DNA of 64,000 nucleotides from NCBI RefSeq assembly GCF_910589235.1, contig NC_060970.1, forward strand, positions 5,721,957-5,785,956, given 5' to 3'. This stretch comes from Vespa crabro. Lineage: Eukaryota; Arthropoda; Insecta; Hymenoptera; Vespidae. Shown piece by piece: positions 36,060 to 49,984 of this stretch. The notes beneath the pieces are model-generated. The model was given only the letters and a program-made list of their open reading frames with translations, was not told where the DNA came from and made no database searches. Position numbers and translations under genes: made by a program. Every line of letters starts with the position of its first letter. The first letter of the stretch is position 1.

Positions 36060-39000
36060 AATATTACATATTAAAAAGACAGAAACGAGCGAGAAACTTA
36101 AAATAATTCTAATCTAAAATGTACTTCAAAATTATATCTCGCAGTTGTTGGCACTGTGCAGGAAAAACATAAACGGTACTTTGATTAAGTCTGATAATAA
36201 CCGAGTTGGTCTCTAGTAGCAATACGAACACAGCACATCGGCACTTTCCTTTCATACACGTGGAAACTAATAAATTAATAATTACGATAACTTTATAATA
36301 ATTTAAACGATTTTTACTGCACGCGAGAAAGAAAAAGTAATAATTAAACAATAGTACATTTATTTAAACATTAAAAATTCTGAATTGCTCGCGAGGGTTA
36401 AAATAATTTTATTATAAACTTCGAGTACTTAAAAGTTTTAATTTCGGAGCGGTTTTCTCTGGTAATATAAACATAAACGCATCTTTTCACGACTTTGACA
36501 GTTCGCGACTTAGATTCCTCTTGCACTCCGACGTGTGCACTTCGTGATTCTCTTTTCTAAACGCTAAAACTTATAAATTAATATTTTCGGTAATTTTATA
36601 ATTATCTACATGGTTTTTATAGCTCGCGGGATAGAATAGAGTATTATTTAAACAATACTTCATTTATTTAAACAATAAAAAGTCTGAATCGCGCGCGAGA
36701 CTTAAAATAATTCTAATATAAACTTCTAGTACTTAAAAATTTTAATTTCGGACCGGTTTTCTCTGGTAATATAAACATAAACGCATTTATACACGACTTT
36801 GATAGTTCGCGACTTAGTTTTCTCTAGCACTCCGACCTGTGCACTTCGTCATTCTCTTTTCTAAACGCTAAAGCTTATTAATTAACATTACCGATAATTT
36901 TATAATTATCTACACGGTTTTTATAGCACGCGGGATAGAATATAGTAATATTTAAACAATACATCATTTATTTAAACATTAAAAATTCTGATTCGCTCGC
37001 GAAGCTTAATATAATTTTAGTATAACCTTCTAGTACTTAAAAATTTTAATTTCGGACCGGTTTTCTCTGGTAATATAAACATAAACGCATTTATACACGA
37101 CTTTGATAGTTCGCGACTTAGTTTTATCTAGCACTCCGACCTGTGCACTTCGTCATTCTCTTTTCTAAACGCTAATGCTTATTAATTAACATTACCGATA
37201 ATTTTATAATTATCTATACGATTTTTATAGCACGCGGGATAGAATATAGTAATATTTAAACAATACTTCATTTATTTAAACATTAAAAATTCTGATTCGC
37301 TCGCGAAGCTTAATATAATTTTAGTATAACCTTCTAGTACTTAAAAATTTTAATTTCGGACCGGTTTTCTCTGGTAATATAAACATAAACGCATTTTTAC
37401 ACGACTTTGACAGTTCGCGACTTAGTTTTCTCTAGCACTCCGACCTGTGCACTTCGTCATTCTGTTTTCTAAACGCTAAAGCTTATTAATTAACATTACC
37501 GATAATTTTATAATTATCTATACGATTTTTATAGCACGCGGGATAGAATATAGTAATATTTAAACAATACTTCATTTATTTAAACATTAAAAATTCTGAT
37601 TCGCTCGCGAAGCTTAATATAATTTTAGTATAACCTTCTAGTACTTAAAAATTTTAATTTCGGACCGGTTTTCTCTGGTAATATAAACATAAACGCATTT
37701 ATACACGACTTTGATAGTTCGCGACTTAGTTTTCTCTAGCACTCCGATCCGTGCACTTCGTCATTCTCTTTTCTAAACGCTAATGCTTATTAATTAACAT
37801 TACCGATAATTTTATAATTATCTATACGATTTTTATAGCACGCGGGATAGAATATAGTAATATTTAAACAATACTTCATTTATTTAAACATTAAAAATTC
37901 TGATTCGCTCGCGAAGCTTAATATAATTTTAGTATAACCTTCTAGTACTTAAAAATTTTAATTTCGGACCGGTTTTCTCTGGTAATATAAACATAAACGC
38001 ATTTATACACGACTTTGATAGTTCGCGACTTAGTTTTATCTAGCACTCCGACCTGTGCACTTCGTCATTCTCTTTTCTAAACGCTAATGCTTATTAATTA
38101 ACATTACCGATAATTTTATAATTATCTATACGATTTTTATAGCACGCGGGATAGAATATAGTAATATTTAAACAATACTTCATTTATTTAAACATTAAAA
38201 ATTCTGATTCGCTCGCGAAGCTTAATATAATTTTAGTATAACCTTCTAGTACTTAAAAATTTTAATTTCGGACCGGTTTTCTCTGGTAATATAAACATAA
38301 ACGCATTTTTACACGACTTTGACAGTTCGCGACTTAGTTTTCTCTAGCACTCCGACCTGTGCACTTCGTCATTCTCTTTTCTAAACGCTAAAGCTTATTA
38401 ATTAACATTACCGATAATTTTATAATTATCTATACGATTTTTATAGCACGCGGGATAGAATATAGTAATATTTAAACAATACTTCATTTATTTAAACATT
38501 AAAAATTCTGATTCGCTCGCGAAGCTTAATATAATTTTAGTATAACCTTCTAGTACTTAAAAATTTTAATTTCGGACCGGTTTTCTCTGGTAATATAAAC
38601 ATAAACGCATTTATACACGACTTTGATAGTTCGCGACTTAGTTTTCTCTAGCACTCCGACCTGTGCACTTCGTCATTCTCTTTTCTAAACGCTAATGCTT
38701 ATTAATTAACATTACCGATAATTTTATAATTATCTATACGATTTTTATAGCACGCGGGATAGACTATAGTAATATTTAAACAATACTTCCTTTATTTAAA
38801 CATTAAAAATTCTGATTCGCTCGCGAAGCTTAATATAATTTTAGTATAACCTTCTAGTACTTAAAAATTTTAATTTCGGACCGGTTTTCTCTGGTAATAT
38901 AAACATAAACGCATTTATACACGACTTTGATAGTTCGCGACTTAGTTTTCTCTAGCACTCCGACCTGTGCACTTCGTCATTCTCTTTTCTAAACGCTAAT

Positions 39001-42000
39001 GCTTATTAATTAACATTACCGATAATTTTATAATTATCTATACGATTTTTATAGCACGCGGGATAGACTATAGTAATATTTAAACAATACTTCATTTATT
39101 TAAACATTAAAAATTCTGATTCGCTCGCGAAGCTTAATATAATTTTAGTATAACCTTCTAGTACTTAAAAATTTTAATTTCGGACCGGTTTTCTCTGGTA
39201 ATATAAACATAAACGCATTTATACACGACTTTGATAGTTCGCGACTTAGTTTTCTCTAGCACTCCGACCTGTGCACTTCGTCATTCTCTTTTCTAAACGC
39301 TAATGCTTATTAATTAACATTACCGATAATTTTATAATTATCTATACGATTTTTATAGCACGCGGGATAGAATATAGTAATATTTAAACAATACTTCATT
39401 TATTTAAACATTAAAAATTCTGATTCGCTCGCGAAGCTTAATATAATTTTAGTATAAACTTCTAGTATTTAAAAATTTTAATTTCGGACCGGTTTTCTCT
39501 GGTAATATAAACATAAACGCATTTATGCACGACTTTGATAGTTCGCGACTTAGTTTTCTCTTGCACTCCGGTGTGTGCACTTCGTGATTCTCTTTTCTAC
39601 ACGCTAATGCTTATTAATTAACATTATCAATAATTTTATAATTATCTATACGATTTTTATAGCACGCGGGATAGAATATAGTAATATTTAAACAATACTT
39701 CATTTATTTAAACATTAAAAATTCTGATTCGCTCGCGAAGCTTAAAATAATTTTAGTATAACCTTCTAGTACTTAAAAATTTTAATTTCGGACCGGTTTT
39801 CTCTGGTAATATAAACATAAACGCATTTATACACGACTTTGATAGTTCGCGACTTAGTTTTCTCTAGCACTCCGACCTGTGCACTTCGTCATTCTCTTTT
39901 CTAAACGCTAATGCTTATTAATTAACATTACCGATAATTTTATAATTATCTATACGATTTTTATAGCACGCGGGATAGAATATAGTAATATTTAAACAAT
40001 ACTTCATTTATTTAAACATTAAAAATTCTGATTCGCTCGCGAAGCTTAATATAATTTTAGTATAACCTTCTAGTACTTAAAAATTTTAATTTCGGACCGG
40101 TTTTCTCTGGTAATATAAACATAAACGCATTTTTACACGACTTTGACAGTTCGCGACTTAGTTTTCTCTAGCACTCCGGTGTGTGCACTTCGTCATTCTC
40201 TTTTCTAAACGCTAAAGCTTATTAATTAACATTACCGATAATTTTATAATTATCTATACGATTTTTATAGCACGCGGGATAGAATATAGTAATATTTAAA
40301 CAATACTTCATTTATTTAAACATTAAAAATTCTGATTCGCTCGCTAGAATTAAAATAATTTTAGTATAACCTTCTAGTACTTAAAAATTTTAATTTCGGA
40401 CCGGTTTTCTCTGGTAATATAAACATAAACGCATTTTTACACGACTTTGACAGTTCGCGACTTAGTTTTCTCTAGCACTCCGACCTGTGCACTTCGTCAT
40501 TCTCTTTTCTAAACGCTAAAGCTTATTAATTAACATTACCGATAATTTTATAATTATCTATACGATTTTTATAGCACGCGGGATAGAATATAGTAATATT
40601 TAAACAATACTTCATTTATTTAAACATTAAAAATTCTGATTCGCTCGCGAAGCTTAATATAATTTTAGTATAACCTTCTAGTACTTAAAAATTTTAATTT
40701 CGGACCGGTTTTCTCTGGTAATATAAACATAAACGCATTTTTACACGACTTTGACAGTTCGCGACTTAGTTTTCTCTAGCACTCCGGTGTGTGCACTTCG
40801 TCATTCTCTTTTCTAAACGCTAAAGCTTATTAATTAACATTACCGATAATTTTATAATTATCTATACGATTTTTATAGCACGCGGGATAGAATATAGTAA
40901 TATTTAAACAATACTTCATTTATTTAAACATTAAAAATTCTGATTCACTCGCGAAGCTTAATATAATTTTAGTATAACCTTCTAGTACTTAAAAATTTTA
41001 ATTTCGGACCGGTTTTCTCTGGTAATATAAACATAAACGCATTTATACACGACTTTGATAGTTCGCGACTTAGTTTTCTCTAGCACTCCGACCTGTGCAC
41101 TTCGTCATTCTCTTTTCTAAACGCTAAAGCTTATTAATTAACATTACCGATAATTTTATAATTATCTATACGATTTTTATAGCACGCGGGATAGAATATA
41201 GTAATATTTAAACAATACTTCATTTATTTAAACATTAAAAATTCTGATTCGCTCGCGAAGCTTAATATAATTTTAGTATAACCTTCTAGTACTTAAAAAT
41301 TTTAATTTCGGACCGGTTTTCTCTGGTAATATAAACATAAACGCATTTTTACACGACTTTGACTGTTCGCGACTTAGTTTTCTCTAGCACTCCGGTGTGT
41401 GCACTTCGTCATTCTCTTTTCTAAACGCTAAAGCTTATTAATTAACATTACCGATAATTTTATAATTATCTATACGATTTTTATAGCACGCGGGATAGAA
41501 TATAGTAATATTTAAACAATACTTCATTTATTTAAACATTAAAAATTCTGATTCGCTCGCGAAGCTTAATATAATTTTAGTATAACCTTCTAGTACTTAA
41601 AAATTTTAATTTCGGACCGGTTTTCTCTGGTAATATAAACATAAACGCATTTTTACACGACTTTGACAGTTCGCGACTTAGTTTTCTCTAGCACTCCGAC
41701 CTGTGCACTTCGTCATTCTCTTTTCTAAACGCTAAAGCTTATTAATTAACATTACCGATAATTTTATAATTATCTATACGATTTTTATAGCACGCGGGAT
41801 AGAATATAGTAATATTTAAACAATACTTCATTTATTTAAACATTAAAAATTCTGATTCGCTCGCGAAGCTTAATATAATTTTAGTATAACCTTCTAGTAC
41901 TTAAAAATTTTAATTTCGGAGCTGTTTTCTCTGGTAACATAAACATAAACGCATTTATACACGACTTTGATAGTTCGCGAGTAAGTTTTCTCTTGCACTC

Positions 42001-45000
42001 CGGTGTGTGCACTTCGTGATTCTCTTTTCTAAACGCTAATGCTTATTAATTAACGTTATCGATAATTTTATAATTATCTATACGATTTTTATAGCACGCG
42101 GGATAGAATATAGTAATATTTAAACAATAGTTCAATTATTTAAACATTAAAAATTCTGAATTGCTAGCGAGGCTTAAAATAATTTTAATGTAAACTTCTA
42201 GTACTTAAAAATTTTAATTTCGGACCGGATTTCTCTGGTAATATAAACATAAACGCATTTATACACGACTTTGATAGTTCGCGAGTAAGTTTTCTCTTGC
42301 ACTCCGACCTGTGCACTTCGTCATTCTCTTTTCTAAACGCTAAAGCTTATTAATTAACATTACCGATAATTTTATAATTATCTATACGATTTTTATAGCA
42401 CGCGGGATAGAATATAGTAATATTTAAACAATAGTTCAATTATTTAAACATTAAAAATTCTGAATTGCTAGCGAGGCTTAAAATAATTTTAATGTAAACT
42501 TCTAGTACTTAAAAATTTTAATTTCGGACCGGTTTTCTCTGGTAATATAAACATAAACGCATTTTTACACGACTTTGACAGTTCGCGACTTAGTTTTCTC
42601 TAGCACTCCGACCTGTGCACTTCGTCATTCTCTTTTCTAAACGCTAAAGCTTATTAATTAACATTACCGATAATTTTATAATTATCTATACGATTTTTAT
42701 AGCACGCGGGATAGAATATAGTAATATTTAAACAATACTTCATTTATTTAATCATTAAAAGTTCTGATTCGCTCGCGAAGCTTAATATAATTTTAGTATA
42801 ACCTTCTAGTACTTAAAAATTTTAATTTCGGACCGGTTTTCTCTGGTAATATAAACATAAACGCATTTTTACACGACTTTGACAGTTCGCGACTTAGTTT
42901 TATCTAGCACTCCGACCTGTGCACTTCGTCATTCTCTTTTCTAAACGCTAAAGCTTATTAATTAACATTACCGATAATTTTATAATTATCTATACGATTT
43001 TTATAGCACGCGGGATAGAATATAGTAATATTTAAACAATACTTCATTTATTTAAACATTAAAAATTCTGATTCGCTCGCTAGAATTAAAATAATTTTAG
43101 TATAACCTTCTAGTACTTAAAAATTTTAATTTCGGACCGGTTTTCTCTGGTAATATAAACATAAACGCATTTTTACACGACTTTGACAGTTCGCGACTTA
43201 GTTTTCTCTAGCACTCCGACCTGTGCACTTCGTCATTCTCTTTTCTAAACGCTAAAGCTTATTAATTAACATTACCGATAATTTTATAATTATCTATACG
43301 ATTTTTATAGCACGCGGGATAGAATATAGTAATATTTAAACAATACTTCATTTATTTAATCATTAAAAGTTCTGATTCGCTCGCGAAGCTTAATATAATT
43401 TTAGTATAACCTTCTAGTACTTAAAAATTTTAATTTCGGACCGGTTTTCTCTGGTAATATAAACATAAACGCATTTTTACACGACTTTGACAGTTCGCGA
43501 CTTAGTTTTCTCTAGCACTCCGGTGTGTGCACTTCGTCATTCTCTTTTCTAAACGCTAAAGCTTATTAATTAACATTACCGATAATTTTATAATTATCTA
43601 TACGATTTTTATAGCACGCGGGATAGAATATAGTAATATTTAAACAATACTTCATTTATTTAAACATTAAAAATTCTGATTCACTCGCGAAGCTTAATAT
43701 AATTTTAGTATAACCTTCTAGTACTTAAAAATTTTAATTTCGGACCGGTTTTCTCTGGTAATATAAACATAAACGCATTTATACACGACTTTGATAGTTC
43801 GCGACTTAGTTTTCTCTAGCACTCCGACCTGTGCACTTCGTCATTCTCTTTTCTAAACGCTAAAGCTTATTAATTAACATTACCGATAATTTTATAATTA
43901 TCTATACGATTTTTATAGCACGCGGGATAGAATATAGTAATATTTAAACAATACTTCATTTATTTAAACATTAAAAATTCTGATTCGCTCGCGAAGCTTA
44001 ATATAATTTTAGTATAACCTTCTAGTACTTAAAAATTTTAATTTCGGACCGGTTTTCTCTGGTAATATAAACATAAACGCATTTTTACACGACTTTGACA
44101 GTTCGCGACTTAGTTTTCTCTAGCACTCCGACCTGTGCACTTCGTCATTCTCTTTTCTAAACGCTAAAGCTTATTAATTAACATTACCGATAATTTTATA
44201 ATTATCTATACGATTTTTATAACACGCGGGATAGAATATAGTAATATTTAAACAATACTTCATTTATTTAAACATTAAAAATTCTGATTCGCTCGCTAGA
44301 ATTAAAATAATTTTAATATAAACTTCTAGTACTTAAAAATTTTAATTTCGGACCGGTTTTCTCTGGTAATATAAACATAAACGCATTTTTACACGACTTT
44401 GACAGTTCGCGACTTAGTTTTCTCTAGCACTCCGACCTGTGCACTTCGTCATTCTCTTTTCTAAACGCTAAAGCTTATTAATTAACATTACCGATAATTT
44501 TATAATTATCTATACGATTTTTATAGCACGCGGGATAGAATATAGTAATATTTAAAAAATACTTCATTTATTTAAACATTAAAAATTCTGATTCGCTCGC
44601 GAAGCTTAATATAATTTTAGTATAACCTTCTAGTACTTAAAAATTTTAATTTCGGAGCTGTTTTCTCTGGTAACATAAACATAAACGCATTTATACACGA
44701 CTTTGATAGTTCGCGAGTAAGTTTTCTCTTGCACTCCGGTGTGTGCACTTCGTGATTCTCTTTTCTAAACGCTAATGCTTATTAATTAACGTTATCGATA
44801 ATTTTATAATTATCTATACGATTTTTATAGCACGCGGGATAGAATATAGTAATATTTAAACAATACTTCATTTATTTAAACATTAAAAATTCTGATTCGC
44901 TCGCGAAGCTTAATATAATTTTAGTATAACCTTCTTGTACTTAAAAATTTTAATTTCGGAGCTGTTTTCTCTGGTAACATAAACATAAACGCATTTATAC

Positions 45001-46108
45001 ACGACTTTGATAGTTCGCGAGTAAGTTTTCTCTTGCACTCCGACCTGTGCACTTCGTCATTCTCTTTTCTAAACGCTAAAGCTTATTAATTAACATTACC
45101 GATAATTTTATAATTATCTATACGATTTTTATAGCACGCGGGATAGAATATAGTAATATTTAAACAATAGTTCAATTATTTAAACATTAAAAATTCTGAA
45201 TTGCTAGCGAGGCTTAAAATAATTTTAATGTAAACTTCTAGTACTTAAAAATTTTAATTTCGGACCGGATTTCTCTGGTAATATAAACATAAACGCATTT
45301 ATACACGACTTTGATAGTTCGTGACTTAGTTTTCTCTAGCACTCCGACCTGTGCACTTCGTCATTCTCTTTTTTAACTCTAATGCTTATTAATTAACATT
45401 ATCGATAATTTTATAATTATCTATACGATTTTTATAGCACGCGGGATAGAATATAGTAATATTTAAACAATACTTCATTTATTTAAACATTAAAAATTCT
45501 GATTCGCTCGCTAGAATTAAAATAATTTTAGTATAACCTTCTAGTACTTAAAAATTTTAATTTCGGACCGGTTTTCTCTGGTAATATAAACATAAACGCA
45601 TTTTTACACGACTTTGACAGTTCGCGACTTAGTTTTCTCTAGCACTCCGACCTGTGCACTTCGTCATTCTCTTTTCTAAACGCTAAAGCTTATTAATTAA
45701 CATTACCGATAATTTTATAATTATCTATACGATTTTTATAACACGCGGGATAGAATATAGTAATATTTAAACAATACTTCATTTATTTAAACATTAAAAA
45801 TTCTGATTCGCTCGCTAGAATTAAAATAATTTTAATATAAACTTCTAGTACTTAAAAATTTTAATTTCGGACCGGTTTTCTCTGGTAATATAAACATAAT
45901 CGCATTTTTACACGACTTTGACAGTTCGCGACTTAGTTTTCTCTAGCACTCCGACCTGTGCACTTCGTTATTCTCTTTTCTAAACGCTAAAGCTTATTAA
46001 TTAACATTACCGATAATTTTATAATTATCTATACGATTTTTATAGCACGCGGGATAGAATATAGTAATATTTAAACATTAGTTCATTTATTTAAACATTA
46101 GATATTCG
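36060..46108 (+). repeat. Satellite B: about 33 copies of a 304-bp tandem repeat
   Basis: The marker CACGCGGGAT recurs every 304 bases (for example 36927, 37231, 37535, 37839, 38143, and lastly 46045). The first two or three copies (36060-36960) are clearly diverged; the middle copies are nearly identical and differ mainly by short swapped variants (GACCTGTGCAC versus GTGTGTGCAC; GCGAAGCTTAATA versus CTAGAATTAAAATA). Copies around 41900-42480 and 44650-45400 carry older-looking variants mixed in. AT-rich, no open frame. Confidence 0.96.
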
Positions 46109-48430
46109 AAATCCTTATTACTGAATCATTTTTCTTTTGTCTTTTGACGAGTGAGCATCTAAAATATCTCAGGATGTATTCGCTGCAAATATCAACGAAT
46201 ATTAAGGTAAATATATTTTTATATCTTACGTTACTTCAATAATTTATACAGTTTCTTATTATTACCATGATATTATTAATTTTGTTTTTATTTTGTTGTT
46301 TCAGTTCGTCATTGCAATCGCTCGGGAACCAACGATGTTATCTTGTATTGCTTAAATATGAATATAACGAAGTAGAAGCAGTGTTTGTTCGTTCGCGTTT
46401 CGCGATTTAAAAAGCAAAAGTTTTTGCAACGTCTGCGTGCAATGCAGTCGTTAGAGTCAGTGTTTGTTCGCAATTAATTAATTTTTTAACAGTCGCATAG
46501 GCTGTATTTATAAAGTCAGTAGAGTTTCGCGAATTAAATTCAGTGATCGTTCGTTAAAAAATAACTATCGCGATATAGAGTCAGTGCATCATTGAAGAGA
46601 TTCTTGATCAACTTCGATGTCGACCTACCTAATTTTCAACCACATACGAATCGTCCTCTCTCAATTACGACCTGAACGAGTGTTTTGGAGCCATCGCAGA
46701 ACTTCTTAAGTAGTGAGTGAATTTTTAAATCCCTCCAATCACTCAATCATGTCGAGGACGAAAGGTCCGAATCGGCACGGGTGATTGGTTGTAATTAATT
46801 AGTAGAAGAGCATTGAGTGACCACGAGTAAATTTCTTCGGAGATTTATTCGTGAATGGTTTCTTATTTTTTCATTTATTTATTAGATCAGGATAGGGTCT
46901 TCTTGCTCAAACGCGTTTATAGTTATTTGAGATTTTGAATATTTTAATACATTTTTAAATATTTTACTCGCGCGGAAATATGCAAAGAATCGATATTCAT
47001 ACGTTCTAATAAAGAACGAGTAAGAAGACACTCGCGATGGATAGTCTCTGGATTACAAACGAAACTATGGATGATTTTATTACAATAATTAAAATATTCG
47101 TTTGTAAGAAGGAACGTCCAAGGGTTTGCTTTATATTTTTAAATAATTATTAATTAAATATTTAATCGATTTAAATTGATACAAAAAAAGTCTCGATAGA
47201 GTCATTTGTTTTGAAAGATAAAAATCGAGTAGAATGATTGCTAAAAAACAAAGAGACGTAGTCCGTAAGCCTAGATGATAAATTAATTAATTTTTAGCTC
47301 AGGATTTTCAGCAATTAATATACTATTATCTAATTTTTAATTTTTTTATAATTAATATTTAATTTCTCCCATGCTGCGAAAAAGTATCTTTCGAAAGAAT
47401 AATAAGTTTTCAGATGCGTTAGGGTTGTATTAGGGTTTTCTTTCATATCTTAGAATTTGGAATCAAATTTTGTCGTTATAGTTTTAGAGTGATAATCGAT
47501 TAGGTTGAGGCACGAAGCAAAGAAGAGGCTATATGCCGAAGACAACATGAGGACAACTATTAGGCTATTGAGTTATTTTCGAAGGTTCACTAGGAACTTT
47601 CGAGAATGGCTCTTAGTTTTACCATGTTATTATTTTAATTTTACCATGTTGTCACTCAAAATGCTCTTATGGTGATGGGTGTAGGGATGTAAATTTAAAA
47701 AACTGAGACGAAGTAACTTTCCGTAAATAATATTCCCACACTGCCACGCGTACGCAAATAAGATTATTTCATATTTTATGCCTTTTTAATATTAAACTTT
47801 TTTTAAAATTTAATTGAATTTATGATTCTAGTTTAATAAAATCAAATTTTACGTTAAAGTCGATTGATAAATTTTGCACATTTTTTCTTTTCTAAAGTTC
47901 AATTCAATTCATAATTTTATTTTAATAAAATCAAGTTCTATATTAAAATCATATATCTATAAAATGTACAAGTAATACAATATTTCTTTCAGAGAAAATA
48001 ATATTTCTTTAGATCAGTATTCAGCACATTTAATTTTTTTTGTTAATTAATCTTTTATTTTTGTTAAGTTTAATTAATTTAAATCCAGAATTTTATCGTT
48101 CGTATAATCAATTTATATATATACATATTCTTTTCTTTTTCCTTATTTCTTTTCAGCTAGTTCCAGGTCGTGGGATCGCGAACACGGGAAGGAATAATTA
48201 ATAAAGAAGATTCTCTTAACATTTAAATAATATACAATACACGTAAATTATGATTAATTAATATTTAAACAATAGGATTTTCTTAGCAACGTTATAAAGA
48301 TCATATACATGTATTACTATATATTATTTATTAATAGATATATTATCGATTTAAAGTTGAAACGCAAAGAAAATTCTCTTCACTGTCATTACTATTTATT
48401 CTAATTTACTCTCATCAGTTATCCTTTATA
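46109..48430. other. AT-rich mixed sequence between satellites
   Basis: No gene supported. Around 46380-46600 short blocks such as GTCAGTG, GTTTGTTCG and TTTCGCGA recur irregularly, suggesting a decayed repeat. The rest is AT-rich and without recognisable transposon ends or coding sequence. Confidence 0.5.
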
Positions 48431-49040
48431 TATCTCGGTTGGGATCCATGGGATGGGCCCATGGGTGAGGGCCTTTATGCGGGTTGCTGTCTCACCATGT
48501 AGAACTACTTCTATTCTTTTATCTATATGCGGCTCTCTTTTCTATCTCATATTTTTCTTGTTTTTATTTTCTATGTCATTAATACACTCTTATTAATTAT
48601 GATTCATAGTCTCGGGTGGAACCCATGGGAGGGGCCCATGGGTGTGGGCCTCTGTGCGGGTTGCTGTCTCAGCATCGTGTGGAGTTGTTTTTCTTTTCTT
48701 CTCTTTCTGGGGCTCTTTTTTCGTTCTCTGGCTCTCTTTACATTCTCCGGCACTCGTTTTGTTCTCTGGCTCTCTTTTCTATCTCATATTTTCATTTTTC
48801 AATTATGTTTTCAATTATGTTATCAATATGTTATTTCCTTTTAATTGTATTTTCTTAATATTTATTTATGTTGTTTCTTTTTATTTATATTATTAATTAT
48901 GTGTTCAATTATGTTTTTAATTATGTTATTAAATATGTTTTTAATTATGTTTTTAATATATTTTTATTAATTATGATTTATAGGTCTTAGGTAGGATCCA
49001 TGGAATAGTGCGGTCTGCTGTTTCAGCATCGTACATAGCT
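48430..49040 (+). repeat. Three diverged copies of a CCATGGG-containing unit
   Basis: A block with GGGATCCATGGGATGGGCCC or close variants, then GTGCGGGTTGCTGTCTCAGC, occurs near 48438, 48612 and 48985; the third copy is shortened. Long T-rich tails separate them. The Phe-rich open frames over this stretch are treated as chance. Confidence 0.7.
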
Positions 49041-49159
49041 TCCCTTTTTTTGTTTCTTTCTCTAGCTTTCTTATTTATTTATATATGTTTATTTTCTATT
49101 TATAATCTATGTATATATTATGTTTTATTTTATATATTTTTTTGCTTTCTCTTATTTTC

Positions 49160-49860
49160 CCCTAAGCTTCTTTTTTTACAGGATAGGTCGTCGAGGGATA
49201 GATTCATCTTCGGCCGGATGATGGATCGCATGGCAGGATTCAGCATCGATTTCTACGCGTGATTACGGGAAGGATAGGAAGGACACTGGCGCGCGTGTCG
49301 GCGGGCACAGGCGTGGGTGTTCTCGGGCGCGATTATATTTCGTTTGATTGTTCGTATCGAAAACGCGAATTTAGAATAGAGTCACCGTTTTTCTAACACT
49401 CGCGTGGGTGTTCGGGCGCGATTAAAGGTCCTACCGTGAACTTCGTTTGATTTTTTTAATATTTCGATGTGGGTACTTCGCGAATTTCGGTTTAATAGTA
49501 GAATCTACGTAATTATAACACACAAGTGAGTGTCGCGACGCGATTAGTATTTCTAAGGAGTGCGCTTTGATTGTTCGATATTCGGAAAGCACGAATTCAG
49601 AGGTGCTTATTTATCCGTTATGTCTGAAGCAGACGGTGCTAATGGTGGAGCTATCTGTAAGAGGTGTGTAGTAGCTAAAGCTACACATACCCTGTTAGTT
49701 AAGAAGCCAATGCATTGAAGCGGAAAGGTATGGCGGATCGGTATCGCGGAACGCGGATTTTAGAGTAGAGTCACCGTTAGCCCGTGGGTCTCCAATTGCA
49801 GCAACCTCCACGTGGTGGGACCTGGGTCGTTAATACTTGCAAAGTCTAATTGTAAATCTT
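49160..49860 (+). repeat. GC-richer island with diverged internal repeats
   Basis: It contrasts sharply in composition with its surroundings. A unit containing CGCGTGGGTGTTCGGGCGCG, then TTTCGTTTGATTGTTCG and CGCGAATTTAGAATAGAGTC occurs near 49308 and 49404, a more diverged copy lies near 49530, and the AGAGTCACCGTT block returns at about 49767. The remainder (49620-49860) is not recognised. No long open frame and no match to an RNA gene that I know. Confidence 0.6.
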
Positions 49861-49984
49861 ATAATGCAAATATTATCGAGCGAATGGCTGCATGTCTTTA
49901 TCCGATTTAAAAATTTTTTCTTTTCATATCTTACCAGACGTTAATGTACATTTATTTTACTTTGCTAATTATGTTGGAATACAT

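Noticed and set aside
36060..46108. CRISPR-like or multigene interpretation of the regular 304-bp periodicity
   Set aside because: There are no unique spacers between constant repeats; whole monomers are repeated, in a eukaryotic context, without open frames. It is satellite DNA.
48527..49262. Three overlapping hydrophobic frames
   Set aside because: T-rich tails of a small repeat keep several frames open at once; no family resemblance or gene structure.
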